DNA of 64,000 nucleotides from Paracidovorax cattleyae. Its GTDB lineage: Bacteria > Pseudomonadota > Gammaproteobacteria > Burkholderiales > Burkholderiaceae_C. The notes under the pieces were generated by a model. That model was not told the origin of the DNA. It did no database searches and worked only from the letters and a program-made list of their open reading frames with translations. The DNA is taken from contig NZ_FNJL01000011.1 of the NCBI RefSeq assembly GCF_900104515.1, positions 105,737-169,736 of the forward strand. Reading direction: 5' to 3'. The position numbers and the translations under genes were made by a program. Shown here piece after piece: positions 18,343 to 27,584 of the stretch. Within the stretch, counting starts at the first letter, position 1. Every line of letters begins with the position of its first letter.

Positions 18343-20586
18343 ATGGGCCGCATGCATGCTGCGGCCCGCCCCACCATGTCCGCCCTTTCCAGTTTCGCCG
18401 TCACCGCCTTCATGCCGTCGCGCTACGACCCGCTGGTGGTGGCGGCCTCGTTCGCCATCGCGGTGCTGGCCAGCTACGTCACACTGGACCTGGCACGCAG
18501 GGTGCACGCTTCGCAGCGGCACATCGGCGTGGTCTGGTGGGCCGCGGGCTCGGTGGTGATGGGCACGGGCATCTGGGCCATGCACTTCCTGGGAATGCAG
18601 GCATTCCAGCTGCCCATCGTGCTGGGCTTTTCCGGCGGCCTCACGCTGCTGTCCTGGCTCGCCGCGGTGCTGGCGTCGGCCCTGGCGCTGGGACTGGCCA
18701 GCCTGCCGCGGTTCGGCCGGTGGCAGATCCTCGTCGGCGCGGCCTTCATGGGCACGGGCATCAGCGGCATGCACTACATCGGCATGGAAGCCATGAAGAT
18801 GTCCATCGACATCGTGTGGGACCCGGTGCTGGTCGCGCTATCGATCGCGGTGGCGTTCTTCGCGTCGGCCACCGCGCTGTACATCTTCCGGTGGCTGATC
18901 CACATCCGGCAGGACCGGCGCAGGGCGTGGTACCAGGCGGCCGCGGCGCTGGTGATGGGCATCGCCATCTGCGGCATGCACTACACCGGCATGGCCGCCG
19001 CATCGTTCCCCGAAGGCTCGATCTGCCTGAGCGCCGACGGCCTCGGCGGGCCCGGCCTCACGGCCATGGTGGTGCTGTCGTCCGGCATGCTCCTGCTGAG
19101 CACTCTGTTCACCTCCGTGCTGGACGCGCGCATGCAGACCACCGCCCGGCAGCTCAACGCGTCCCTGCAGGAGAGCAATGCCCGCCTCACCGAGGCCAAT
19201 GCCCAGTTGCAGAAGCAGGCCTTCGCGGACCCCCTCACCCTGCTGCCCAACCGGCTGCTGTTCGAGGACCGGCTGTCCCACGCCCTGCTGCGCCTGGACC
19301 GTCTGCGGCGCCGCGATGCAGGCCAGCGCCTGGGCGTGATGTTCGTGGACCTGGACGGCTTCAAGCCCATCAACGACTCCTTCGGCCATGCGGCGGGGGA
19401 CGCCATCCTTCGCAGCGCCGCGGAACGCCTGCGGCTGCAGGCCCGCGAAAGCGACACCGTGGCCCGCGTGGGCGGCGACGAGTTCCTGCTCCTGCTGGAA
19501 AACGTGGACGGCCCGGCCGACTGCCTCGCGGTGGCGCACCGGCTGCTCAATTCCCTGGGCCAGCCGTTCGAGGTGGCCGGAAAGACCGTGCAGATCGCCT
19601 GCTCCATCGGCATCGTCGTGTATCCGGACCACGGCGAGCGCGACAAGCTCGTGGCGAACGCCGACGCCGCCATGTACGCGGCCAAGCGGGCCGGCGGCAA
19701 TGGCTACGCGATGTTCGAATCGCACATGGATTCCGACGCCACGGCCCAGCTGTCGCTCCAGCACGACCTGCGGCAGGCGATCTCCCGCGGCGAGCTGTCG
19801 CTGCACTACCAGCCCAAGATCGATGCCCGGCGCGGCCGCATCAATGGCGTGGAAGCCCTGCTGCGCTGGCGGCATCCGGAACGGGGCAACGTCAGCCCGG
19901 TGGAGTTCATTCCGATCGCAGAACGCTTCGGCCTGATCGCGCAACTCGGCAACTGGGTGATCGAGGAAGCCTGCCGGCAGATGGCCGCCTGGACCTGGGA
20001 CGGGCTGCGCATGCGCGTGGCCATCAACCTTTCGGCCTACCAGTTGCGTGAAAGCGGGCTCGCCGACCGCATCCGCGATGCCCTGCAGCGGCATGGCGTG
20101 CCGGCCTCGCACCTGCTGTGCGAGATCACCGAGTCGGTCGCGATGGAAGACACGCGCGCCACCCAGCGGGCCATCGAGGAGCTGGGGCGCATCGGCGTGT
20201 ACCTGTCCATCGACGACTTCGGCACCGGCTACTCCAGCCTCCACTACCTGCGCAGCCTGCCGGCGCGCCAGCTCAAGATCGACCGCAGCTTCGTGCGCGA
20301 CCTGGAGGAGCAGGAAGACGCCCGCGCCGTGGTGGATGCGGTGGTGCGGCTGGCGCATGCCCTGGGCCTGCGCGTGGTGGCCGAGGGCGTGGAAACGGAA
20401 GGCCAGCGCGACATCCTCGCGGCCATGCACTGCGACGAATTGCAGGGCTTCTACTTTGCCCGGCCCATGCCGGCCGACACCCTGCTCGCCTGGGCGGTGG
20501 GCGACAAGCCCGAGGGCGCGGCGGACTTCAGCCCCTCCATCATCGACATGCAGGTGCTGGACCCGGCAGCGAGCGCTCCGGCCTGA
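18343..20586 (+). CDS. MHYT-GGDEF-EAL c-di-GMP turnover protein
   Basis: 747 residues from 18343; ATGs at 18352 and 18376 are also possible, and the last has the best context. The N-terminal third has seven hydrophobic segments with three MHYT-type motifs (AMHFLGM, GMHYIGM, GMHYTGM), thought to bind copper and sense oxygen, CO or NO. A coiled linker precedes GGDEF (motif VGGDEF, cyclase-competent) and EAL (motif EALLRWRHP, with the DDFGTGYSS loop, phosphodiesterase-competent). Both catalytic motifs look intact, so the net direction cannot be predicted. Located in the inner membrane with the catalytic part in the cytoplasm. Confidence 0.95.
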   Translation: MGRMHAAARPTMSALSSFAVTAFMPSRYDPLVVAASFAIAVLASYVTLDLARRVHASQRHIGVVWWAAGSVVMGTGIWAMHFLGMQAFQLPIVLGFSGGLTLLSWLAAVLASALALGLASLPRFGRWQILVGAAFMGTGISGMHYIGMEAMKMSIDIVWDPVLVALSIAVAFFASATALYIFRWLIHIRQDRRRAWYQAAAALVMGIAICGMHYTGMAAASFPEGSICLSADGLGGPGLTAMVVLSSGMLLLSTLFTSVLDARMQTTARQLNASLQESNARLTEANAQLQKQAFADPLTLLPNRLLFEDRLSHALLRLDRLRRRDAGQRLGVMFVDLDGFKPINDSFGHAAGDAILRSAAERLRLQARESDTVARVGGDEFLLLLENVDGPADCLAVAHRLLNSLGQPFEVAGKTVQIACSIGIVVYPDHGERDKLVANADAAMYAAKRAGGNGYAMFESHMDSDATAQLSLQHDLRQAISRGELSLHYQPKIDARRGRINGVEALLRWRHPERGNVSPVEFIPIAERFGLIAQLGNWVIEEACRQMAAWTWDGLRMRVAINLSAYQLRESGLADRIRDALQRHGVPASHLLCEITESVAMEDTRATQRAIEELGRIGVYLSIDDFGTGYSSLHYLRSLPARQLKIDRSFVRDLEEQEDARAVVDAVVRLAHALGLRVVAEGVETEGQRDILAAMHCDELQGFYFARPMPADTLLAWAVGDKPEGAADFSPSIIDMQVLDPAASAPA

Positions 20587-20667
20587 GGTTCCGCGGCCTG
20601 CACGCCCCCCGCCGGGGCGCGGCGCGATAATCACGGCCGTCAGTCCTACCTACAACGCATCCCCACC

Positions 20668-22227
20668 ATGAGCACCACCATCCGGTACCACGACCTCGTG
20701 GAATCCGTCGCCGCGTCCCTGCAGTACATCAGCTACTACCACCCCGCCGACTTCATCGCCCACCTGGCCCGCGCCTACGAGCGCGAGCAGAGCCCGGCGG
20801 CCAGGGACGCGATGGCGCAGATCCTCACCAACAGCAAGATGAGCGCCACCGGCCAGCGCCCCATCTGCCAGGACACCGGCATCGTCAACGTGTTCCTGAA
20901 GATCGGCATGGACGTGCGCTGGGAGGGCTTCCCCGCCGGCCAGGGCCTGGAGGACGCCGTCAACGAAGGTGTGCGCCGCGGCTACAACCACCCCGACAAC
21001 ACGCTGCGCGCGAGCGTCGTGGCCGACCCGCAGTTCCTGCGCAAGAACACGAAGGACAACACGCCTGCCGTCATCTTCACGCAGATCGTGCCCGGCAACA
21101 CCGTGGACATCACCGTCGCGGCCAAGGGCGGCGGCAGCGAGAACAAGTCCAAGATGGTCATGATGAACCCCAGCGACAACCTGGTGGACTGGGTGCTCAA
21201 GACCGTGCCCACCATGGGCGCCGGCTGGTGCCCGCCGGGCATGCTGGGCATCGGCATCGGCGGCACGGCGGAAAAGGCCGTGTTGCTGGCCAAGGAAAGC
21301 CTGATGGACGACCTGAACATGTACGAGCTGCAGGCCAAGGCCGCGCGTGGCGAGAAGCTCGACCAGGTCGAGGAGCTGCGCCTGGAGCTGTTCGAGAAGG
21401 TCAACGCCCTGGGCATCGGCGCGCAGGGCCTGGGCGGCCTCACCACCGTGCTGGACATCAAGATCAAGATGTACCCCACGCACGCGGCCTCCAAGCCCGT
21501 GGCCATGATCCCCAACTGCGCTGCCACGCGCCACGCGCACTTCGTGCTGGACGGCTCCGGCCCCGTGTACCTGGAGGCCCCGTCGCTGGACCTGTGGCCC
21601 AGGATCGACTGGGCGCCGGACTACAACAAGTCCAGGCGCGTGGACCTGAACACGCTGACCAGGGAAGAGGTCGCCAGCTGGAAGCCGGGCGACACGCTGC
21701 TGCTCAACGGCAAGATGCTCACCGGCCGCGATGCCGCGCACAAGCGCATCCAGGACATGCTGGCCAAGGGCGAGCCGCTGCCCGTGGACTTCACCAACCG
21801 CGTGATCTACTACGTCGGCCCGGTCGATCCGGTGCGCGACGAGGTCGTGGGCCCCGCAGGCCCGACCACCGCCACGCGCATGGACAAGTTCACCGACATG
21901 ATGCTGGCGCAGACCGGCCTGATCGCCATGGTCGGCAAGTCCGAGCGCGGCCCGGTCGCCATCGAGGCCATCAGGAACCACAAGAGCGCCTACCTGATGG
22001 CCGTGGGCGGAGCCGCCTACCTCGTCAGCAAGGCCATCAGGCAGGCCAGGGTGGTCGGCTTCGCGGACCTGGGCATGGAAGCCATCTACGAATTCGACGT
22101 GGTGGACATGCCCGTGACCGTGGCCGTCGATGCCGGCGGCACCAGCGCCCACATCACCGGCCCGGCCGAGTGGCAAAAGCGCATCGCCACGGGCGAATTC
22201 AAGTCCATCGACCTCGTGGCGGCCTGA
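20668..22227 (+). CDS. Class I fumarate hydratase
   Basis: 519 residues, the single-chain form with alpha and beta parts joined. It is a [4Fe-4S] enzyme of the citric-acid cycle. Cysteines for the cluster are seen in RPICQDTG, GAGWCPPG and IPNCAATRH, and the C-terminal half carries the beta domain (DPVRDEVVGPAGPTTATRMD). Starts 82 bases after the c-di-GMP gene and 23 bases before murI, on the same strand. Efficient but oxygen-sensitive, and complementary to the class II enzyme at 16747-18132. Confidence 0.95.
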   Translation: MSTTIRYHDLVESVAASLQYISYYHPADFIAHLARAYEREQSPAARDAMAQILTNSKMSATGQRPICQDTGIVNVFLKIGMDVRWEGFPAGQGLEDAVNEGVRRGYNHPDNTLRASVVADPQFLRKNTKDNTPAVIFTQIVPGNTVDITVAAKGGGSENKSKMVMMNPSDNLVDWVLKTVPTMGAGWCPPGMLGIGIGGTAEKAVLLAKESLMDDLNMYELQAKAARGEKLDQVEELRLELFEKVNALGIGAQGLGGLTTVLDIKIKMYPTHAASKPVAMIPNCAATRHAHFVLDGSGPVYLEAPSLDLWPRIDWAPDYNKSRRVDLNTLTREEVASWKPGDTLLLNGKMLTGRDAAHKRIQDMLAKGEPLPVDFTNRVIYYVGPVDPVRDEVVGPAGPTTATRMDKFTDMMLAQTGLIAMVGKSERGPVAIEAIRNHKSAYLMAVGGAAYLVSKAIRQARVVGFADLGMEAIYEFDVVDMPVTVAVDAGGTSAHITGPAEWQKRIATGEFKSIDLVAA

Positions 22228-22249
22228 CCGGCCCTGCCAAGGCCCCGCC

Positions 22250-23140
22250 ATGACCTCTGCCACGCAACGGCCCATCGGTGTCTTCGACAGCGGCATCGGC
22301 GGCCTGAGCGTGCTGCGCGCGCTGCGCGCCGAACTGCCGCACGAGCGCTTCGTCTATCTGGCCGACAGCGCGCATGCGCCCTACGGCGAGCGCGGCGATG
22401 CCTACGTGGCGGCACGCACCCATGCCATCGCCGGGTACCTGCAGCGCATGCATGGCATCAAGGCCCTGGTCGTGGCGTGCAACACCGCGACCGCGGCCGC
22501 GATCCACGACGTCCGCGCCCGGCACGCCGGCCTGCCGCTGGTCGGCGTGGAACCGGCCCTCAAGCCCGCGCTGTCCCTCACGCGCACCGGCCGCGTGGGC
22601 GTGATCGCAACGCGCGGGACGCTGGCCAGCGCCAAGTTCCAGCGCCTGCAGGCGTCGCTGCAGGGCGCCGTCGAATTCGTGGTGCAGCCCTGCGACGGGC
22701 TGGCCCACGCCATCGAGCGCAGCACGGCCGACACCCATCCCGACGACCCGGCCACCGCCGAGATCCGCGCGCTCTGCGCCCGGTACACCGCAGAGCTCGG
22801 ATCCTTCGGCACCGCTCCCGGCGAGATCGACACGCTCGTGCTCGGCTGCACCCACTACATCTTCGCCGCGGACGCGCTGCGCACGCACACCGGCCCGCAG
22901 GTGCGCCTGGTGGAGACCGGCGAACCCGTGGCGCGCCAGACACGGCGCCTGCTCGAGGCGGCCGGCACCCTGGCCGCGGCCACCGCACCGGCCGCGGGCA
23001 CGGCAAGCCTCCTCACGACCGGAGCCCTGCCCCTGCTGCAGGCGGCCGCCCGCCGCTGGCTGCAGCTGCCCGCATCGGCTTGCGCCCTGGTGGAAGTGCC
23101 CCAGGAAACGGCCGGCGAATGGCTGGATACCGGGACCTGA
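22250..23140 (+). CDS. murI: Glutamate racemase
   Basis: 296 residues. It makes D-glutamate for peptidoglycan. The DSGIGG motif near the N-terminus, the first catalytic cysteine (Cys77 in ACNTA) and the second in GCTHY are intact. The ATG at 22250 lies 23 bases after the fumarase stop, so the two are probably cotranscribed. Somewhat Ala-rich C-terminus. Cytoplasmic. Confidence 0.95.
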   Translation: MTSATQRPIGVFDSGIGGLSVLRALRAELPHERFVYLADSAHAPYGERGDAYVAARTHAIAGYLQRMHGIKALVVACNTATAAAIHDVRARHAGLPLVGVEPALKPALSLTRTGRVGVIATRGTLASAKFQRLQASLQGAVEFVVQPCDGLAHAIERSTADTHPDDPATAEIRALCARYTAELGSFGTAPGEIDTLVLGCTHYIFAADALRTHTGPQVRLVETGEPVARQTRRLLEAAGTLAAATAPAAGTASLLTTGALPLLQAAARRWLQLPASACALVEVPQETAGEWLDTGT

Positions 23141-23210
23141 CTCGGCAATAGGCCTTTCCCGGGGGGCACAATGGCTGTCCCCTGCGCCCTCTGCGCCCAC
23201 GGCGGTTTCA

Positions 23211-23930
23211 GTGCGTGGCCTACATGGCCCGGCCGGGGACTGTACGAGGCTGTGGAATCTGCGCGTGCCGCACGCACGCAGCGCTTTCCCGGCCTTGCGA
23301 CAGCCCCCACGGAACCCCGATGGAAAACAACACCCAGTTCCCCGCCGGCGCTTCATCGGCTGCCGCATCCGCGGTGCCGGCCTCCGCGGCGGCCCCGACG
23401 GATGCGGCCAGGCGCCCGTCCGTGCCGCCGTCCGCCTCAGCGTCAACGGTACGGCGCACGAACTCACCCTGGATACCCGCACCACCTTGCTGGACGCGTT
23501 GCGCGAGCATCTGCGCCTGACGGGCACCAAGAAGGGCTGCGACCATGGGCAGTGCGGGGCCTGCACGGTGCTGGTGGACGGCCGGCGTGTAGTGTCGTGC
23601 CTGGGCCTGGCGGTGATGCATCCGGACGCGAGCGTGACCACCATCGAAGGCCTGGGCACGCCCGCTGCACCACACCCGCTGCAGGCGGCCTTCGTCAGGC
23701 ATGACGGCTACCAGTGCGGCTACTGCACGCCGGGGCAGATCTGCTCGGCGGTGGGTGCGATCGACGAGTTGCGCAAGGGTGCGCCGAGCCATGCCAGTGC
23801 CGACATCGTGGCCCGGCCGGTGCTGTCGGCCGAGGAGCTGCGCGAGCGCATGAGCGGCAACCTCTGCCGCTGCGGCGCGTATTCCAACATCGTGGATGCC
23901 ATCACCGAAGTCGCGCAGGCCCGCCCATGA
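23211..23930 (+). CDS. paoA: PaoA-like [2Fe-2S] subunit of aldehyde oxidoreductase, 5' end doubtful
   Basis: The C-terminal 160 residues are a clean xanthine-oxidase-family iron-sulfur subunit, with [12 protein letters not shown] and CGYCTPGQ...CRCGAY holding two [2Fe-2S] clusters. The N-terminus is odd. The only in-frame start is a GTG at 23211 giving 80 residues without family likeness. An ATG at 23321 with a plausible start (MENNTQFP) and an export-like Ala-rich stretch are in a different frame, while a twin-arginine RRRFIG lies in the iron-sulfur frame. This suggests frameshifts between 23321 and 23440 in a gene that once encoded a Tat-exported PaoA. Its stop overlaps paoB. Confidence 0.65.
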   Translation: MRGLHGPAGDCTRLWNLRVPHARSAFPALRQPPRNPDGKQHPVPRRRFIGCRIRGAGLRGGPDGCGQAPVRAAVRLSVNGTAHELTLDTRTTLLDALREHLRLTGTKKGCDHGQCGACTVLVDGRRVVSCLGLAVMHPDASVTTIEGLGTPAAPHPLQAAFVRHDGYQCGYCTPGQICSAVGAIDELRKGAPSHASADIVARPVLSAEELRERMSGNLCRCGAYSNIVDAITEVAQARP

Positions 23931-24877
23931 AGCCCTTCAGCTACGAGCGCGCGGCCTCGCCCGCGCAGGCCGCCGCTGCCATCGCTGCGCGGCCGGGCGC
24001 CAAATTCATCGCCGGCGGCACCAACCTGCTGGACCTGATGAAGCTGCAGATCGAGGCGCCGGCCCACCTGGTGGACGTCAACGGCATCGGCCTGGACACG
24101 GTGGAGCCCACGCCGCAGGACGGGCTGCGCATCGGCGCGCTGGTGCGCAACAGCGACCTGGCCGCCCATCCGCGCGTACGGCGCGACTACGGCGTGCTCA
24201 CGCGGGCGCTGGTGGCGGGCGCATCGGGCCAGTTGCGGAATATGGCCACCACGGGCGGCAACCTGCTGCAGCGCACGCGCTGCCCCTATTTCTACGACAC
24301 CCACATGCCCTGCAACAAGCGCCAGCCGGGCAGCGGCTGCTCGGCCATCGGCGGCTTCAGCCGCCAGCTCGCGGTGATCGGCGGAAGCGACGACTGCATC
24401 GCCACCCACCCGAGCGACATGGCCGTGGCATTGCGCGTGCTCGACGCCACGGTGGAAACCGTGCGCGCCGACGGCGCAACCCGCGTCATCCCCATTGCAG
24501 ACTTCCACCGGCTGCCGGGCAGCACCCCGCACATCGAGACCACCCTGCAGCCAGGCGAGCTCATCACCTCGGTGACGCTACCCGCGCCCGTGGGAGGCAC
24601 GCACATCTACCGCAAGGTGCGCGACCGGGCCTCCTACGCCTTCGCGCTGGTCTCGGTCGCCGCCATCGTGCAGCGGGATGGCACGGGCCGCGTGGCGCTG
24701 GGCGGCGTGGCGCACAAGCCCTGGCGGGTGGAGGCGGCCGAAGCCGCCATGCCCCAGGGCGCGCAGGCGGTGGCGAGCCAGTTGCTGGCCGGCGCCCGTC
24801 CCACGCAGGAAAACGCTTTCAAACTGTCACTGGCCGAGCGCACGCTGGCCGCAGCCCTTTCCCGGGCCCGGAGCTGA
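23927..24877 (+). CDS. paoB: PaoB-like FAD-binding subunit of aldehyde oxidoreductase
   Basis: 316 residues, close to the E. coli PaoB length. The FAD-binding motif [11 protein letters not shown], the [12 protein letters not shown] segment and a cysteine-bearing loop ([18 protein letters not shown]) that in PaoB holds an additional [4Fe-4S] cluster are present. It starts in the ATGA overlap with the paoA frame and is followed 5 bases later by the remains of paoC. The protein looks complete, but its catalytic partner is broken, so it probably no longer works in a complex. Confidence 0.88.
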   Translation: MKPFSYERAASPAQAAAAIAARPGAKFIAGGTNLLDLMKLQIEAPAHLVDVNGIGLDTVEPTPQDGLRIGALVRNSDLAAHPRVRRDYGVLTRALVAGASGQLRNMATTGGNLLQRTRCPYFYDTHMPCNKRQPGSGCSAIGGFSRQLAVIGGSDDCIATHPSDMAVALRVLDATVETVRADGATRVIPIADFHRLPGSTPHIETTLQPGELITSVTLPAPVGGTHIYRKVRDRASYAFALVSVAAIVQRDGTGRVALGGVAHKPWRVEAAEAAMPQGAQAVASQLLAGARPTQENAFKLSLAERTLAAALSRARS

Positions 24878-24882
24878 CCGCC

Positions 24883-25997
24883 ATGAAGTTCGACACTCCC
24901 GCCGCAGCCAACCCCATCGACCAGCTCCAGGTCGTGGGCCAGCCCGTGCACCGCATCGACGGCCTGCTCAAGACCACCGGCACCGCGCCCTACGCCCATG
25001 AACGGCACGACGTCGCGCCCAACGCGGCCTACGGCGTCGTCGTGGGGTCGGCCATCCGGCCCGGCGCCGCGAAGGCCCCTGGTGGGTGGGGCTGGGCGTG
25101 GCAGCAGCCTACCGCGGCGCGCCCGTCATGAAATCCGCCGCCCGCGTGCGGCTGGACGGACTGGGCCGCATCCTGGTGGAAACCGACATGACCGACATCG
25201 GTACCGGCAGCTACACCATCATCGCGCAGACCGCGGCCGAGATGATGGGCGTGCCGATCTCGCGCGTGGCCGTGCGGCTGGGCGATTCAGACTTTCCCGT
25301 CTCGGCCGGCTCGGGTGGCCAGTGGGGCGCGGCCAGCGCCACCTCGGGCGTCTATGCCGCCTGCGTGAAGCTGCGTGAGACCGTCGCCCGGAAGCTGGGC
25401 CTGGACCCGGCCACCGCCCGGTTCGCCGGAGGGCAGGTGTCGGCTGGAGACCGCAGCGCGGCGCTGGCCGATGCCGCTCGCGATGGTGAACCGACGGCCG
25501 AGGACGGCATCGAATTCGGCGTGCTGGAGAAGGAAACCCAGCAGTCCACCTTCGGCGCCCATTTCGTCGAGGTCGCCGTGGATGCGTTCACTGCCGAGGT
25601 GCGCGTGCGCCGCATGCTGGCAGTGTGCGCGGCGGGCCGCATCCTCAACCCCCTGTCGGCACGCAGCCAGGTGATCGGCGCCATGACCATGGGCGTGGGC
25701 GGCGCGCTGATGGAGGAACTCGCGGTGGACAAACGCCTGGGCTTCTTCGTGAACCACGACCTGGCCGGCTACGAGGTGCCGGTGCATGCTGATATTCCGC
25801 ACCAGGATGTCGTGTTCCTGGACGAGCCCGATCCCCGCGCTTCGCCCATGAAGGCCAAGGGCGTGGGCGAGCTGGGCATCTGCGGCGTGAGCGCGGCCAT
25901 CGCCAACGCCATCTACAACGCGACCGGCGTGCGCGTGCGGGACTATCCCGTCACGCTGGACAAACTGATCGCAGGTCTTCCGCGCACGGCGGGCTGA
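24883..25997 (+). pseudogene. paoC: paoC-like molybdenum subunit, large internal deletion and frame change
   Basis: Residues 1-65 read in one frame from the ATG at 24883 (MKFDTPAAANPIDQLQVVG) and match the PaoC start. At about 25075-25085 the sequence jumps into another frame at WVGLGVA, which in E. coli PaoC (about 730 residues) lies near residue 430. About 300 C-terminal residues then follow, including TDIGTGSYT and the catalytic Glu in KGVGELGICG. Roughly 370 codons of the middle are missing and the two halves are out of frame, so no molybdenum enzyme can be made. The C-terminal frame opens at GTG 25086. Confidence 0.85.
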
Positions 25998-26069
25998 GCC
26001 CGGCCCGGCCCCTGTGCGGTCCTGCGGGGCCGGCACCGCGACGGGCGACGAGGCGTTGCCGTACCGCGT

Positions 26070-26573
26070 TCAGTCCCTCCAGAGCGGCTCGCCGCCCCCT
26101 TCCAGGTACGTCAGGTACAGGCGGGTGTCGAACTCGTACTGGTGGTACTGCGGCTCCATGGACATGCACAGCTGGTAGAAGGCCTTGCCATGGTCCCGCT
26201 CGCGCAGGTGGGCCAGCTCATGCACGACGATCATGCGCAGGAACTCGTCCGGCACCTGCTTGAACATGGACGCCACGCGGATCTCGTGGCGGGCCGCCAG
26301 GCGGCCGCCCTGCACGCGCGCCGAGGCCGTGTGCAGGCCCAGGGCATGGCGCATGACGTGGATCTTGCTGTCGAACACCACCTTGTTGACCGGCGCCGCG
26401 TGGCGCAGGTGGCGCGCCCGGAGGTCGGCGGCATAGCGGTAGAGGGATTTGTCGTCGCGCACCGCATGCGGGTGCGGATACCTGCGCAGCAGCACGCTTC
26501 CCAGTTCAGAAGCCTCGGCCAGCGCGGCCACCTGCGCGCGCAATGCCTCGGGATAGCCCTGCAGGTAGGGCAT
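26070..26573 (-). CDS. YgjP/DUF45-type metallopeptidase-like protein
   Basis: 167 residues from the ATG at 26573; an in-frame ATG at 26606 is possible. The zinc-binding motif HELAHLRERDHGKAFY, with the third His-type ligand two turns on, is typical of the DUF45/YgjP gluzincin-like family. No signal peptide, so cytoplasmic. Substrate is unknown. It is on the minus strand next to another small gene, with about 125 bases between. Confidence 0.8.
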   Translation of the reverse strand: MPYLQGYPEALRAQVAALAEASELGSVLLRRYPHPHAVRDDKSLYRYAADLRARHLRHAAPVNKVVFDSKIHVMRHALGLHTASARVQGGRLAARHEIRVASMFKQVPDEFLRMIVVHELAHLRERDHGKAFYQLCMSMEPQYHQYEFDTRLYLTYLEGGGEPLWRD

Positions 26574-26698
26574 GGGATGGCGGGGAGGAAGGGAGGGAGC
26601 GGGCATGCGGAAATCACGTCCCGGGGCCGCCGCGGCACCGGGGACGCGGCACCTCGCCGGGCGGCGAAAGCAGGCGCGAAACGGGAAGCGCCGCGCGA

Positions 26699-27334
26699 TC
26701 AGTGCAGATGGCGGGGCCTGCGGCCGCCACCGCCACCGTGTCCCCCGCCGCCGGGGCCGCCAGAACCGCGCGGGGGCTTGCCGATCTCCAGCGAATTCAC
26801 CAGGGCATCGAAGCGCTGCGAGAACAGCTTGTCGATCTCGGCCACCACGCCGCCCAGTTCGGCGCCGTCGAAGTGGCGCTCCATCATGTGGACCACGTCC
26901 TGCACCAGCAGGTCGCGCTGCACCTGCATGATGGCCGCGGGCGTCGGGCCCACGAAGAGCATGACGAAATCATCGCGCGCCTCGGTGCCGTCGTCTTCCT
27001 CGTCCTCGTCGAACTCGGTGTCGTAGAAGGTGACCTCGAGGGCCGCCCCCTGCTCGGACAGCTCGTTGAGGCTCATGCACATCTCGTCGAGCGACTGGCG
27101 GAAATCCTCGTCGCCGTGCACCGTCCAGCAGATGTTCAGCACATGCTCCTTGGCGTCGAACTCGATGCCGGGCTCTTCCTCGTAGGCGCTGGCCGCGCCG
27201 TCGGCCAGCGAACGGGCGCCCGCATACTTCCAGAGCGGCTTCAGCGCGTCCTGCAGCTGCTCGAACGTGGTGTCGGCACGCATCTGCACCTGGCCGTGGA
27301 CATGGATTTCAAAAGGAGCGTTGTAACTTGACAT
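26699..27334 (-). CDS. Conserved hypothetical protein (DUF6806-like)
   Basis: 211 residues from the ATG at 27334 (MSSYNAPFEIHVHGQ). The frame also runs open through the tRNA remnant, but that part is not coding. The body is acidic and mixed alpha/beta without membrane segments (an acidic run EFDEDEEDDGTEARDD near residue 110), ending in a Gly-rich basic tail (GGGGHGGGGGRRPRHLH). I connect it with a Comamonadaceae family of unknown function, with moderate certainty about the name. It is the last backbone gene before the island. Confidence 0.75.
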   Translation of the reverse strand: MSSYNAPFEIHVHGQVQMRADTTFEQLQDALKPLWKYAGARSLADGAASAYEEEPGIEFDAKEHVLNICWTVHGDEDFRQSLDEMCMSLNELSEQGAALEVTFYDTEFDEDEEDDGTEARDDFVMLFVGPTPAAIMQVQRDLLVQDVVHMMERHFDGAELGGVVAEIDKLFSQRFDALVNSLEIGKPPRGSGGPGGGGHGGGGGRRPRHLH

Positions 27335-27347
27335 GATCGAATCGTAG

Positions 27348-27407
27348 TGGTGCCCCGAGCCGGGATCGAACCGGCACGCCCCTTCGCAGGAAGCGGCGGA
27401 TTTTAAG
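27348..27407 (-). other. 3' half of tRNA-Leu(UAA); left attachment site of island
   Basis: Read on the minus strand: anticodon loop CTTAAAA (anticodon TAA at 27403-27405), 3' anticodon stem, a variable arm with stem CTTC/GAAG, the T-arm GCCGG-TTCGATC-CCGGC, acceptor strand TCGGGGC, discriminator A and an encoded CCA at 27348-27350. To the right of 27407 the sequence does not pair with the anticodon stem, and no GCCCCGA acceptor strand is found, so the 5' half is missing. The break lies exactly at the anticodon loop, a known crossover place for tyrosine integrases, and an integrase gene follows at 27585. Confidence 0.8.
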
Positions 27408-27584
27408 CCAGAGCATATGTTCCGCACCGGAGTTGCGCCGTGCTTGGATACAGCTTGCTGTGGCAGGTTTTCCGTATAGCCAAGGCCTTGAATCATATGC
27501 CGGTGCGCGATGCAAACCGCCCCGGTTCTCTTTCGCTTGGCTCCTAGCCGGCTCCTGGAATCGGGGGACTCCAAGGAGAGCCAA

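Noticed and set aside
27340..27440. A complete tRNA-Leu gene on the minus strand
   Set aside because: The acceptor 5' strand, D-arm and 5' anticodon stem are missing; only the 3' half from the anticodon loop is present.
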